Position numbers and translations under genes: made by a program
Assembly: GCF_039537665.1 (NCBI RefSeq)
Contig: NZ_BAABAY010000006.1
Span: forward strand, 62,001 to 126,000
DNA length: 64,000 bases
Origin: Gaetbulibacter_A aestuarii
GTDB lineage: Bacteria > Bacteroidota > Bacteroidia > Flavobacteriales > Flavobacteriaceae
Direction: 5' to 3'
Part shown: in pieces, positions 33,698-42,762 of the stretch
Layout of the letters: each line of letters opens with the position of its first letter
How positions within the stretch are numbered: position 1 is the stretch's first letter
The notes under the pieces: generated by a model
What the model was told of the DNA's origin: nothing
The model's input: the letters and a program-made list of their open reading frames with translations, nothing else
The model's database searches: none

Positions 33698-35077
33698 TTA
33701 ACTGAAATACCTCAGGATGGTTTTCAGGAGTTTAAGTTTTCCTTTGTATGGTGGATATCGGAAAGAAGGATCTAACCAGGTGCCTCGTTTCATTACAGAT
33801 TTGTGATGTGAGAAGGTATCGAAGCCAAATTTTCCGTGATAATGGCCCATACCGCTCGTCCCAATACCTCCAAAGGGTAATTTCGGGTTTCCAAATTGAA
33901 CCAAAAGGTCATTTACCACACCGCCACCGAAATTTATGGTATTCATAAGACGATCTATAAATTTTTTATTTTTTGAAAACACATAAAATGATAGAGGATG
34001 ACCATATTGAGAAACGAGTTCATAAATATCATTTTCATGAGTATAGGTCAAAACAGGCAAAATAGGACCAAAGATCTCTTCACTCATCAACGGGCTGTTC
34101 ACATCAGGTTCATCAACAATGGTAGGCGCAACATAACAAGATTCTAAATGATGCTGGCCGCCATAACTAATTTTTTGATCCTTAAGTAAGTTTATGAGTC
34201 GGGCTGTGTGATCCTGATTTACTATTCTTGGAAAATCCTTTGATTGCTTGGGATCTTTACCATAACGGATTTCTATTTCCTTAGAAACCGCCTCGATCAA
34301 CGCTACTTTTTGAGTTGCTTTAACGATCACATAATCTCCGGCAATACAAGTTTGTCCGCCGTTAAAAAATTTACCCCAAACCAAACGACGCGTCACCAAT
34401 TTTAGATCGGCAGTTTCATCAACAATACAAGGTGATTTTCCACCGAGTTCCAACGTGGTAGGCGTCAGGTGTTTTGCGGCGGCTTGGGCAACAATTTTTC
34501 CCACACCGGTGCTTCCTGTAAAGAAAATATAATTCCATGGTTTTTCTAATAGGGCCGTAGCTTCGGGAACACCACCTTCAACGGTAATAGCCACCTCTTC
34601 GGGAAAAACATTTTCAATAATGTTTGAAAGAATAGCAGCTGTATTCGCTGTTAATTCGCTAGGTTTTAAAACTACGGTGTTTCCGGCGGCAATGGCCATG
34701 ATCAAAGGTTCCATAGCCAATAAAAATGGATAATTCCAGGGAGCAATCACCAAAACATTTCCGTAGGGTTCTTTATAAATATAATCCTTGGATGGAAAGG
34801 TAAGTATCGAACTTTTTACACGTTCGGGTTTCGCCCAGGATTTGAGGTTTTTTATGGTAAGATTAAGTTCGGAAAGCACCAGACCAACTTCACTCATGTA
34901 GCCTTCGAACGGTGGTTTTCCGAAATCATTTTGAAGCGCCTCCAAAATGTTACTTTCATTATTTATAATCTCCGTTCTAAGCTTTTTCAATAATTCCAAT
35001 CTCGCCTGGATATTTCGCGTTTGGTGACTTTGAAAAAATTCCCGTTGTTTTGAAAATATAGTATCGACTGCTTGCAC
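33698..35077 (-). CDS. Aldehyde dehydrogenase (class 3-like)
   Basis: I choose the GTG at 35077, giving an N-terminus MQAVDTIFSKQREFFQSHQ of 459 residues. The frame extends to a TTG at 35122 inside rluA. Motifs: APWNYPF, GNTVVLKPSE, FTGSTGVGK, catalytic E in LELGGKSP and catalytic C in FFNGGQTCIAGDY. The short length and C-terminal hydrophobic/aromatic tail fit the ALDH3 group, which oxidises medium- or long-chain aldehydes. It follows rluA and panB on the minus strand. Substrate inferred only by family. Confidence 0.9.
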   Translation of the reverse strand: MQAVDTIFSKQREFFQSHQTRNIQARLELLKKLRTEIINNESNILEALQNDFGKPPFEGYMSEVGLVLSELNLTIKNLKSWAKPERVKSSILTFPSKDYIYKEPYGNVLVIAPWNYPFLLAMEPLIMAIAAGNTVVLKPSELTANTAAILSNIIENVFPEEVAITVEGGVPEATALLEKPWNYIFFTGSTGVGKIVAQAAAKHLTPTTLELGGKSPCIVDETADLKLVTRRLVWGKFFNGGQTCIAGDYVIVKATQKVALIEAVSKEIEIRYGKDPKQSKDFPRIVNQDHTARLINLLKDQKISYGGQHHLESCYVAPTIVDEPDVNSPLMSEEIFGPILPVLTYTHENDIYELVSQYGHPLSFYVFSKNKKFIDRLMNTINFGGGVVNDLLVQFGNPKLPFGGIGTSGMGHYHGKFGFDTFSHHKSVMKRGTWLDPSFRYPPYKGKLKLLKTILRYFS

Positions 35078-35100
35078 GTTTTTTATGAAAATTACGAAAT

Positions 35101-35799
35101 TTAATTTGAACAAGCGTCCCAAATAGGATCTTGTGGTAAAGGCGCTGTTATTGTTAATTCTTCTTTTTGAACCGGATGAATAAATGCGATACTTCGGGCG
35201 TGTAAATGAATACCAGCATCAGGATTACTGCGATCAAACCCGTATTTCAGATCACCTTTGATGGGACAACCAATTTCGGCCAACTGGCAACGGATTTGAT
35301 GGTGTCGTCCGGTCTCTAAATTCACTTCAAGAAGGTAATAGTTATTAAGAGTTTTAAGTAGTTTATAACTTAAAATGGCTTTCTTGCTGTCTTTAACTTC
35401 TTTAGAATGCGCATAGGACTTGTTGTTCTTCGGATTCTTTTTGAGCCAATGCACCAAACGATCTTGAGCTTTTGGTGGCCGATTCTTCACAACGGCCCAG
35501 TAAGTTTTGGCAATATCCTTCTGAGCAAAAAGTTTATTAAGGCGTGTTAAGGCTTTACTTGTTTTAGCGAAGATCACTAAACCTGTAGTTGGACGATCCA
35601 GGCGATGTACCGTTCCTAAATACACATTCCCCGGTTTGTTGTAAGCTTCTTTGATGTAGGCCTTTACTATGTCACTCAAAGGCGTGTCTCCGGTTTTATC
35701 GCCTTGAACGATGTCTCCAGCCCGTTTATTTACCACAATCATGTGATTATCTTCATAAATGATCTGAAGATTCGTTGGATTGGATAAGGTTTTAGACAT
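35101..35799 (-). CDS. RluA-family pseudouridine synthase
   Basis: The 232-residue protein lacks an S4 domain. The catalytic motif GTVHRLDRPTTGLVIFAKTS contains the essential Asp of HRLDRPTSG. Further motifs are LETGRHHQIRCQLA and HLHARSIAFIHPV. It isomerises uridine in rRNA or tRNA; target site unknown. It lies 37 bases downstream of panB and just upstream of the dehydrogenase. Confidence 0.92.
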   Translation of the reverse strand: MSKTLSNPTNLQIIYEDNHMIVVNKRAGDIVQGDKTGDTPLSDIVKAYIKEAYNKPGNVYLGTVHRLDRPTTGLVIFAKTSKALTRLNKLFAQKDIAKTYWAVVKNRPPKAQDRLVHWLKKNPKNNKSYAHSKEVKDSKKAILSYKLLKTLNNYYLLEVNLETGRHHQIRCQLAEIGCPIKGDLKYGFDRSNPDAGIHLHARSIAFIHPVQKEELTITAPLPQDPIWDACSN

Positions 35800-35836
35800 A
35801 TAATTTTAAAATGAATAGCTTAAGTCCCGAAAAAAC

Positions 35837-36655
35837 TTAATATTTTTCTTCTTCATTAGGAAAATCAACGCTTTTCACATCATCGACATATTGTGAAATA
35901 GCCTTGGTCATATCGTCATATAAATGCATATAACGACGTAAAAAACGGGGGTTAAATTCGTGAGTCATGCCTAACATGTCGTGCAAAACCAAAACCTGAC
36001 CGTCTACATTTGGTCCGGCACCTATACCTATGATGGGAATGGAAACACTCTCAGCGACCTGTTGTGCTAATTTCGATGGAATTTTTTCAAGTACAATGGC
36101 AAAACAACCAATACGCTCTAGCATCCGTGCATCTTCAATAAGACGATTTGCTTCCTCTTCTTCTTTGGCACGTACGGTGTAAGTTCCGAATTTATATATG
36201 GATTGCGGTGTTAAACCCAAATGACCCATCACCGGGATACCGGCATTCAAAATACGTTTGATAGAATCCTTTATTTCTTTTCCACCTTCCATTTTTACCG
36301 AATGCGCACCGCTTTCTTTCATGATCCTTATGGCAGATCGTAAGGCTTCTTTGGGATCACTTTGATAGCTTCCAAAAGGCAAATCCACTACAACTAAGCA
36401 CCGTTCGATAGCACGAATTACTGAAGAAGCATGGTAGATCATCTGGTCCAGTGTAATGGGTAAGGTGGTCTCGTGACCAGCCATAACGTTACTCGCAGAA
36501 TCTCCAACAAGAATAACATCAATACCGGCACCATCTACAATTTTAGCCATGGTATAATCGTAGGCGGTAAGCATGGATATTTTTTCACCTTTGGCTTTCA
36601 TATCCACTAAGGTTTTTACGGTAATACGTTTGTATTCTTTTTTTGCGACAGACAT
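35837..36655 (-). CDS. panB: 3-methyl-2-oxobutanoate hydroxymethyltransferase
   Basis: The ATG at 36655 (MSVAKKEYKRIT) gives 272 residues, the normal PanB length; the longer frame starts at a TTG within a terminator hairpin. Motifs: SMLTAYDYTMAKIVDGAGID, LVGDSASNVMAGHETTLPIT, KMEGG, MGHLGLTPQS and GIGAGPNVDGQVLVLHDMLG. It performs the first committed step of pantothenate synthesis, adding a hydroxymethyl group from 5,10-methylene-THF. It is the first gene of the panB-rluA-ALDH run. Confidence 0.97.
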   Translation of the reverse strand: MSVAKKEYKRITVKTLVDMKAKGEKISMLTAYDYTMAKIVDGAGIDVILVGDSASNVMAGHETTLPITLDQMIYHASSVIRAIERCLVVVDLPFGSYQSDPKEALRSAIRIMKESGAHSVKMEGGKEIKDSIKRILNAGIPVMGHLGLTPQSIYKFGTYTVRAKEEEEANRLIEDARMLERIGCFAIVLEKIPSKLAQQVAESVSIPIIGIGAGPNVDGQVLVLHDMLGMTHEFNPRFLRRYMHLYDDMTKAISQYVDDVKSVDFPNEEEKY

Positions 36656-36709
36656 GCGTTTCTTTGTTTGATTGGAGTGTAAAAATACTAAAACAATTCC
36701 GTTTGAAAT

Positions 36710-36738
36710 AAAAAAAGGGCCCAAAGAAATTTGGACCC
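36710..36738 (-). terminator. Terminator after the GH3 gene
   Basis: GGGCCCAAA (36717-36725) pairs with TTTGGACCC (36730-36738) via one G-U; the minus-strand 3' side runs into seven T residues. It separates GH3 from panB. Confidence 0.8.
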
Positions 36739-36763
36739 ATTGTTCGAAAAAACTTTTGAAAAA

Positions 36764-39220
36764 CTAAAACTTCAAATCCGTAAATGGCACATCTAAGGCA
36801 AAAGCCGGATGTGTTTTTTCTGCTATCAACACACTATCAAGAGAGAATGAGAGTTCTTCTAGAATATCTAAAGATGAAGCACCTATTAGTACTTTATAAT
36901 CACCGGCCTCTGCGATCCAGGCATTTTTTTCAGGAATAAAAGATGCCAGATCCTTAGGGTTTAACATTAAGGTTAGGGTTTGCGATTCACCAGGTTGTAA
37001 TAATTTTGTTTTTGCGAAAGTCTTTAATTCTTCTTTCGGCTTATCGATCATCTTGTTCGGTGCTGCTAAGTAAAGCTGGACAACTTCTTTTCCTGCTGTC
37101 TTTCCAGTATTTTTTACAGTAACTGAAACACGCATCATATCCTTAAAGTTATTAGAACTCAATTTTGCATCTGAATATTCAAAATTCGTGTATGACAAAC
37201 CGTATCCAAAAGGATAAGATGGTTTAACACCTGCGGTATTGAAAAAGCGATAGCCTACATAAATACCTTCTTTATAAGACACACTTGTTGGATTATCCTC
37301 AGGCGTTCCTATCCAGTTTTCAGTAGCGATAGCATCTTCATAATTCACGGGGAAGGTCATGGTTAATTTACCTGAAGGGTTTACTTTTCCGGTAAACACA
37401 TCGGCTACGGCATTACCGGCTTCCTGACCACCTTGCCAGGGCAATAAAATAGCGTCAACTTTGTTTTTCCACGATGCTGTTTCTACAACACCACCAATAT
37501 TCAAGATCACTACGACTTTTTTATTTTGCGCATGAAATGCTTCAGAAACCATAGTAATAAGATCTTGTTCATCTTGTGCCAGGTTGAAATCATTTTCAAC
37601 CGTTCTGTCACCTGACTCGCCAGAATTTCTACCTATTGTAATCAGTGCTATTCCTGACTTCTTAGCCATGTCATTCACTAAGGATTGCTCAAGTTTTAAT
37701 TCAGGCATACGTTGTGGTACTGATAATAAACCTTCTTTTTTACGACGTTCGGCTTCTTTTTCTTTTTGCTCATTTACATAAGGTTCGTAAACATCCGTTA
37801 AGGATTGATCCAATTGGAAACCAGCATTGGTAAGTCCGTCGATCAACGGAACCGTGTAAGCTTCATTCACATCACCGCTTCCTGTTCCTCCGGCAATAAA
37901 GTTATATGAAGTGCTTCCGAAAACAGCCAAAGGCATTGATTTATCTGTAAAAGGAAGCGTGTTAATTTCATTTTTCAACAAAACGGTAGACTCGGCTCCA
38001 GCATTTCTTGCAATAATGGCGTGGGCTTCCAGATCCGGTTTGTTAGAATATTTATAGCGATCCATAGAAGGCGATCTCAAAACCAGTTCTAACACACGTT
38101 TTAGATCAGTGTCTACAGCATCCATGCTTAGATCGCCTGTTTTAAGGTCGTTTAATAGCGCTGCTTTCTGTCCGGGAACACCGGGCATAAGCAGATCGTT
38201 TCCGGCTTTAAGTTGTGCAGCGACATCACTGGTATCATTTTTTACCCCCTGAAAACCGTCATAGCCACCAAACCAATCCGTCATCACTAAACCCTTGAAA
38301 CCCCACTCGTCTCTTAAGATGGTAGTTAATAGATCTTTGCGCTCTGAAGTGTATGTGCCGTTTACTTTATTATAAGAAGACATCACCGTCCATGGTTGCG
38401 CTTTTTTCACGGCGATCTCAAACCCTCTTAAATAGATCTCTCGCATGGCACGCTCACTAATATGGGCATTAATTCCCATACGGTTACGTTCCTGATTATT
38501 CGCTACGAAGTGTTTTATAGAGGTTCCAACATCCTTGGATTGAATGCCATTCACCATCGCTGCTGCGATAGTACCTGAAAGTACAGGGTCTTCAGAATAA
38601 TATTCAAAATTTCTACCATTCAAGGGGTTTCTATGGATGTTCATTCCGGGACCTAAGAGTACATCCACACCATATTCTTTTACCTCGTTACCCATAGCTT
38701 CACCAACACTTTCAACAAGATCGGTGTTCCAGGTAGATGCAAGTGCAGTTCCCACCGGAAAAGCAGTTGCGTAGTAAGTTGTTGTGGTATCGTTACCGCG
38801 AGTAGGTAATATACGTAAGCCCGCAGGTCCATCAGCTACAATAACTTTTGGTAATCCTAAACGTGGAATAGCATTGATTCTACCAGCTGCGCCGGGTACT
38901 TTTACATCCTTCGGATTCGGGTCAAATTGCATGGTTTCAGCATTAAAACCCGGCATACCGCCACCAACCAATAAATTGGCTTTTTCTTCTTCGGTTAGTC
39001 TGGAAGCAAGATCTGTTGCACGAGCCTCTAAAGTAAGACGCGTATCTTCATAGGGATCTAATTTTCCATTTTGGTTAAAATCAAGAAAGGTATAATCGTC
39101 AATGGTTAACGTTGGAATTTCGGAGCTGTTTTCCTCTTTAGTACAGGCTAAAGTGAAGCAAAGCAGTCCGCCAATTAGGATTGTTTTGCTATTAATCGGG
39201 AAGGGAGAATTACTAATCAT
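36764..39220 (-). CDS. Glycoside hydrolase family 3 beta-glucosidase, lipoprotein
   Basis: The 818-residue protein has a lipoprotein signal with lipobox FTLAC26. A Ca-binding-like loop follows (DFNQNGKLDPYEDTR, about 45-59). Then come the GH3 N-terminal TIM barrel with nucleophile motif VMTDWFGGYDG (Asp of TDW), the alpha/beta sandwich domain and a fibronectin-III-like C-terminus (VTVKNTGKTAGKEVVQLYL). It is BglX-like, cleaving terminal beta-glucosides in the periplasm or at the surface. It is divergent from a Nudix-type regulator, with a palindrome over its promoter. Sugar specificity is not determinable here. Confidence 0.92.
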   Translation of the reverse strand: MISNSPFPINSKTILIGGLLCFTLACTKEENSSEIPTLTIDDYTFLDFNQNGKLDPYEDTRLTLEARATDLASRLTEEEKANLLVGGGMPGFNAETMQFDPNPKDVKVPGAAGRINAIPRLGLPKVIVADGPAGLRILPTRGNDTTTTYYATAFPVGTALASTWNTDLVESVGEAMGNEVKEYGVDVLLGPGMNIHRNPLNGRNFEYYSEDPVLSGTIAAAMVNGIQSKDVGTSIKHFVANNQERNRMGINAHISERAMREIYLRGFEIAVKKAQPWTVMSSYNKVNGTYTSERKDLLTTILRDEWGFKGLVMTDWFGGYDGFQGVKNDTSDVAAQLKAGNDLLMPGVPGQKAALLNDLKTGDLSMDAVDTDLKRVLELVLRSPSMDRYKYSNKPDLEAHAIIARNAGAESTVLLKNEINTLPFTDKSMPLAVFGSTSYNFIAGGTGSGDVNEAYTVPLIDGLTNAGFQLDQSLTDVYEPYVNEQKEKEAERRKKEGLLSVPQRMPELKLEQSLVNDMAKKSGIALITIGRNSGESGDRTVENDFNLAQDEQDLITMVSEAFHAQNKKVVVILNIGGVVETASWKNKVDAILLPWQGGQEAGNAVADVFTGKVNPSGKLTMTFPVNYEDAIATENWIGTPEDNPTSVSYKEGIYVGYRFFNTAGVKPSYPFGYGLSYTNFEYSDAKLSSNNFKDMMRVSVTVKNTGKTAGKEVVQLYLAAPNKMIDKPKEELKTFAKTKLLQPGESQTLTLMLNPKDLASFIPEKNAWIAEAGDYKVLIGASSLDILEELSFSLDSVLIAEKTHPAFALDVPFTDLKF

Positions 39221-39240
39221 ACGGACTGCTTTAATATTAA

Positions 39241-39286
39241 TGCTTCATTATGAAGCAATGATACTAAATTTTAATATATTTACAAA
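39241..39286 (-). promoter_or_regulatory. GH3 promoter with overlapping palindromic operator
   Basis: On the minus strand, -33 TTTG (39286-39283) and -7-like TATCATTG (39263-39256, one mismatch to TAnnTTTG) are exactly 19 bases apart. The palindrome TGCTTCATTATGAAGCA (39241-39257; 8-bp arms) overlaps the last bases of the -7 box and the start site, as a repressor operator would. The divergent Nudix-type regulator is the obvious candidate. Confidence 0.6.
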
Positions 39287-39356
39287 AGAAAAATCAGGAA
39301 TTTATTAACAGTGTTAGTTAAAATCTATTGATTAAATTAGCAGATTATAACATATT

Positions 39357-40103
39357 ATGACTTTTAAAGCCTTACTGGAGAAAAGATCAATTGAAGCCTG
39401 GGAAATCTATTTGCCGCATTTGTCTATTGATTGTGTCGTATTTGGTTTTCATGAAGGTGCTTTAAAGGTATTGCTTTTGAAAATGAAAGAAAGTGATTCG
39501 TGGGGCTTGCCGGGTGGTTATATTCTGAAAGATGAAAATTTAAAGATTGCAGCGAACCGAATTTTGGAAGCCCGAACAGGAGCTACAAATATTTACTTGC
39601 AGCAATTTCGTGTGTTTGGTGAAACGCATCGTTCTGAAGCCGCTTTTGACTATTTACCGGACGATTCATTTTTTAAGCAACGTTTTATTTCAATAGGGTT
39701 TTACGCTTTGGTTGATTTTACAGAAGTTGAACCTGTAGTTGATGAATTATCTACAGATTGTGGCTGGCGCGACATAAACAGGCTACCGGAATTAATGATG
39801 GATCACCAATTTATTTTTGATAAAGCTCTGGAAACGTTAAGGAAACAATTGATCCATAAACCTATTGGTTATAATTTACTACCGGAAAAATTTACGATGC
39901 CTGAACTGCAAAGGTTGTATGAGATCATTTTGGATAAAAAATTGAATCGCGGTAATTTTTATAGAAAAATATTGCGTTATGATATTTTAATTAAATTGGA
40001 TGAGACTCGGAAAGGCGGCGCCCATAAAGCTCCGGACTTGTACTCATTTGATCAGGAAAAATATAAAGCTGCACTTAAAAACGGATTAAATGAAATTTGG
40101 TAA
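39357..40103 (+). CDS. Nudix-fold transcriptional regulator (NrtR/AraR type)
   Basis: The 248-residue protein has an N-terminal Nudix fold (about 20-150) and a C-terminal winged helix (about 175-245; EKFTMPELQRLYEIIL then LNRGNFYRKIL). The Nudix box region reads GGYILKDENLKIAANRILEA and lacks the REUxEE glutamates, so hydrolysis is unlikely and it probably acts as a ligand sensor. Members of this group in Bacteroidota regulate sugar use (AraR) while others control NAD synthesis (NrtR). The divergent GH3 gene supports the sugar role. The 3' end overlaps the next gene by 14 bases. Confidence 0.85.
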   Translation: MTFKALLEKRSIEAWEIYLPHLSIDCVVFGFHEGALKVLLLKMKESDSWGLPGGYILKDENLKIAANRILEARTGATNIYLQQFRVFGETHRSEAAFDYLPDDSFFKQRFISIGFYALVDFTEVEPVVDELSTDCGWRDINRLPELMMDHQFIFDKALETLRKQLIHKPIGYNLLPEKFTMPELQRLYEIILDKKLNRGNFYRKILRYDILIKLDETRKGGAHKAPDLYSFDQEKYKAALKNGLNEIW

Positions 40104-40578
40104 ACCTATTTACAAAACCTGCTTCATATTAATGTTGTCTATAGTTTTTGCTACCACGAGCTATGGTCAATCTAATGAACAAGAGCAGGTAAAAGCAACT
40201 ATTAAAACTTTTTTTGATGGATTTCATAAGGGAGATTCCAGCATGGTAGCCTCGGTTATGACCAGAGATGCTATTTTGCAGACCATTGGAAAAAATAAAG
40301 CGGGTAAAACCTTATTACGGCAGGAAGGTTTAGATGGGTTATTGAAAGCGATCGCTTATCGGCCGGACGATCAGAAATGGGATGAGCGTTTGCTGGATTA
40401 TGACATTAATATCGATGGTGCGATGGCCCATGCCTGGACGCCTTATGAGTTTTGGTTTAATGATGCCTTTAGCCATTGTGGTGTGAATTCGTTCCAGTTG
40501 TTTAAATCGGAGAACGGTTGGAAAATTATTTACCTTATAGATACCAGACGCCGAACCGGTTGTACCAAAGCTGAATAG
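40090..40578 (+). CDS. Secreted NTF2-like (SnoaL-type) protein
   Basis: The 162-residue protein has a signal peptide (FILMLSIVFATTSYGQS). The mature part is an NTF2-like alpha+beta barrel: EQEQVKATIKTFFDGFHKGD, MVASVMTRDAILQTIGKN and the closing SFQLFKSENGWKIIYLIDTR. Such domains bind small molecules or act as uncharacterised secreted enzymes. The ATG lies inside the end of the Nudix regulator gene, implying translational coupling. It ends in front of a GC-rich repeat. Function unknown. Confidence 0.82.
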   Translation: MKFGKPIYKTCFILMLSIVFATTSYGQSNEQEQVKATIKTFFDGFHKGDSSMVASVMTRDAILQTIGKNKAGKTLLRQEGLDGLLKAIAYRPDDQKWDERLLDYDINIDGAMAHAWTPYEFWFNDAFSHCGVNSFQLFKSENGWKIIYLIDTRRRTGCTKAE

Positions 40579-40673
40579 GACTGCGTTAGGGATTGAGCGG
40601 CCTGTTGGAGCGCCTTGCAAAGCGCGACTAGCGAAAGCCCGACCGCGACGCAGGAGGGGTAACGCCCAGAAAA
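40577..40673 (-). repeat. GC-rich intergenic repeat, copy 2
   Basis: It is the inverse-orientation relative of 14633-14706, longer by about 25 bases, sharing GGTCGGGCTTTC, CGCGCT, GCTCCAA and TCAATCCCT blocks. It fills the space between the NTF2-like gene and the dnaK control region. Confidence 0.6.
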
Positions 40674-40693
40674 ATAATAACTTAGATTTGAAG

Positions 40694-40740
40694 TGCTGAC
40701 ACTGTGTCAGCATTTTTTTGTTGGCATAATGATTGACTTA
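40694..40740 (+). promoter_or_regulatory. dnaK upstream palindrome and -24/-12-like promoter
   Basis: TGCTGACACTGTGTCAGCA (40694-40712) is a perfect palindrome with 9-bp arms. Eight bases later comes TTGGCA (40721-40726) and, at sigma-54-like spacing, TTGAC (40733-40737). Sigma-54 promoters need GG-N10-GC; here GG-N10-GA, so one key base differs. A run of T after the palindrome also allows a terminator reading for the upstream gene. It is not a CIRCE element. Confidence 0.45.
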
Positions 40741-40789
40741 TAGTGGGTGACAGTTTAAACGAACATTCAACACAATTAAAAGATATATT

Positions 40790-42706
40790 ATGAGTAAAAT
40801 TATTGGAATTGATTTAGGAACAACCAACTCATGCGTTTCCGTAATGGAAGGGAATGAGCCCGTTGTAATCCCAAATGCTGAAGGTAAACGCACTACGCCA
40901 TCGGTTATCGCTTTTGTTGAAGGTGGCGAAATTAAAGTTGGGGATCCTGCAAAACGACAAGCAGTAACCAACCCACATAACACGATTTATTCGATAAAAC
41001 GTTTTATGGGTAATAAATATTCTGAATCTAAGAATGAGGCAGAACGTGTACCTTATAAAGTAGTAAAGGGAGATAATGATACGCCTAGAGTTGAAATTGA
41101 AGGGCGTAAATATACCCCTCAGGAATTATCGGCTATGATTCTTCAGAAAATGAAGAAAACTGCTGAGGATTATCTTGGACAAGATGTAACTCGTGCCGTA
41201 ATTACAGTACCTGCTTATTTTAATGACTCTCAGCGTCAGGCCACAAAAGAAGCCGGTGAGATCGCAGGTTTAAAAGTAGAACGTATTATAAATGAGCCTA
41301 CCGCTGCGGCATTGGCTTATGGTTTAGATAAAAAAGGTGAAGATCACAAGATCGTTGTATTTGACTTTGGTGGTGGTACGCATGACGTATCTGTACTCGA
41401 GTTAGGCGACGGCGTTTTTGAAGTATTATCTACAGATGGTGATACACACCTTGGTGGTGATGATGTAGATGAAAAGATCATCAACTGGTTAGCCGATGAG
41501 TTTAATAAAGAAGAGTCTATTGACCTTCGTAAAGACCCTATGTCTTTACAACGTTTAAAAGAAGCGGCTGAGAAAGCTAAGATCGAGTTGTCGTCTTCAA
41601 CACAAACAGAAATTAATTTACCTTATATTACAGCAACTTCAAGCGGACCAAAACATCTGGTGCGTACATTGACACGTTCTAAATTCGAGCAATTGATTGA
41701 CGATTTAGTGAAACGTACCATTGCACCTTGTGAAAAAGCTTTAAAAGCTGCAGGTTTAAGTAAGAGTGATATTGACCAAATTATTTTGGTTGGTGGTTCA
41801 ACACGTATTCCTGCTGTACAGGCTGCCGTTGAAAAATTCTTCGGAAAAGCACCAAGTAAAGGTGTTAACCCTGATGAAGTAGTGGCTTTAGGTGCTGCGA
41901 TTCAAGGTGGTGTATTAACAGGAGATGTGAAAGATGTGTTGCTTCTTGATGTAACCCCATTATCATTAGGTATTGAAACTATGGGTAATGTGTTTACGAA
42001 ATTGATCGAAGCAAACACGACCATCCCAACCAAGAAATCACAGGTGTTCTCTACAGCTGCTGATAATCAGCCTTCTGTTGAGATTCATGTGTTACAAGGT
42101 GAGCGTGCCATGGCTGCGGATAACAAAACCATTGGTCGTTTCCACTTAGATGGTATTCCACCGGCAAAACGCGGTGTGCCACAAATTGAAGTAACTTTTG
42201 ATATTGATGCTAACGGTATTATTAAAGTATCGGCTACGGATAAAGCTACCGGTAAATCTCAAGACATCAGAATTGAAGCGTCTTCAGGATTAACCGAAGA
42301 AGAAATCGAGAAAATGAAAGCTGATGCTGAAGCGAATGCTGAAGCGGATAAAAAAGCTGCTGAAAAAGCTCAGAAATTGAATGAAGCAGATTCTATGATC
42401 TTCCAGACAGAAAAACAATTGGAAGAGTTTGGTGATAAATTGTCAGACGACAAGAAAAAACCAATCCAGGATGCTTTAGAAGAGCTTAAGAAAGCTTATG
42501 AAACTAAAGATATCGATGTGATTACACCGGCTTTAGATAAAATAAATGAAGCCTGGAAAGTAGCTTCTGAAGAAATGTACAAAGCACAAGCTGACGCGCA
42601 ACAAGCCGCCGGCGGTGATGGTCAGCAACAAGGACCTGACGCCAGTCAAAACGGACAAGGCGAAGGAAGCGACGTTGAAGACGTAGATTTTGAAGAAGTG
42701 AAATAA
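40790..42706 (+). CDS. dnaK: Molecular chaperone DnaK (Hsp70)
   Basis: The 638-residue protein is full length. The ATPase domain starts GIDLGTTNSCVSVMEG, has VITVPAYFNDSQRQATKEAG, IINEPTAAALAYGLDK and FDFGGGTHDVSVLELGDGVF, followed by the substrate-binding domain (VLLLDVTPLSLGIETMG) and a helical lid ending in a Gln/Gly-rich tail with the conserved acidic end DVEDVDFEEVK. It folds proteins with DnaJ and GrpE, neither of which is adjacent. Interesting control elements lie upstream; a bidirectional terminator lies downstream. Confidence 0.98.
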   Translation: MSKIIGIDLGTTNSCVSVMEGNEPVVIPNAEGKRTTPSVIAFVEGGEIKVGDPAKRQAVTNPHNTIYSIKRFMGNKYSESKNEAERVPYKVVKGDNDTPRVEIEGRKYTPQELSAMILQKMKKTAEDYLGQDVTRAVITVPAYFNDSQRQATKEAGEIAGLKVERIINEPTAAALAYGLDKKGEDHKIVVFDFGGGTHDVSVLELGDGVFEVLSTDGDTHLGGDDVDEKIINWLADEFNKEESIDLRKDPMSLQRLKEAAEKAKIELSSSTQTEINLPYITATSSGPKHLVRTLTRSKFEQLIDDLVKRTIAPCEKALKAAGLSKSDIDQIILVGGSTRIPAVQAAVEKFFGKAPSKGVNPDEVVALGAAIQGGVLTGDVKDVLLLDVTPLSLGIETMGNVFTKLIEANTTIPTKKSQVFSTAADNQPSVEIHVLQGERAMAADNKTIGRFHLDGIPPAKRGVPQIEVTFDIDANGIIKVSATDKATGKSQDIRIEASSGLTEEEIEKMKADAEANAEADKKAAEKAQKLNEADSMIFQTEKQLEEFGDKLSDDKKKPIQDALEELKKAYETKDIDVITPALDKINEAWKVASEEMYKAQADAQQAAGGDGQQQGPDASQNGQGEGSDVEDVDFEEVK

Positions 42707-42730
42707 GATCTTAAAATCTTATAAAAACAG

Positions 42731-42762
42731 AAAACGCAACTCTATTCGGGTTGCGTTTTTTT
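42731..42762. terminator. Bidirectional terminator shared by dnaK and blh
   Basis: AAAACGCAAC (42731-42740) pairs with GTTGCGTTTT (42750-42759), with T tracts on the plus side. The blh stop codon (42742-42744) lies inside the loop and its last codons form the right arm. Confidence 0.8.

Noticed and set aside
40694..40712. CIRCE element before dnaK
   Set aside because: CIRCE is TTAGCACTC-N9-GAGTGCTAA; this palindrome has a different sequence and a 1-base centre.
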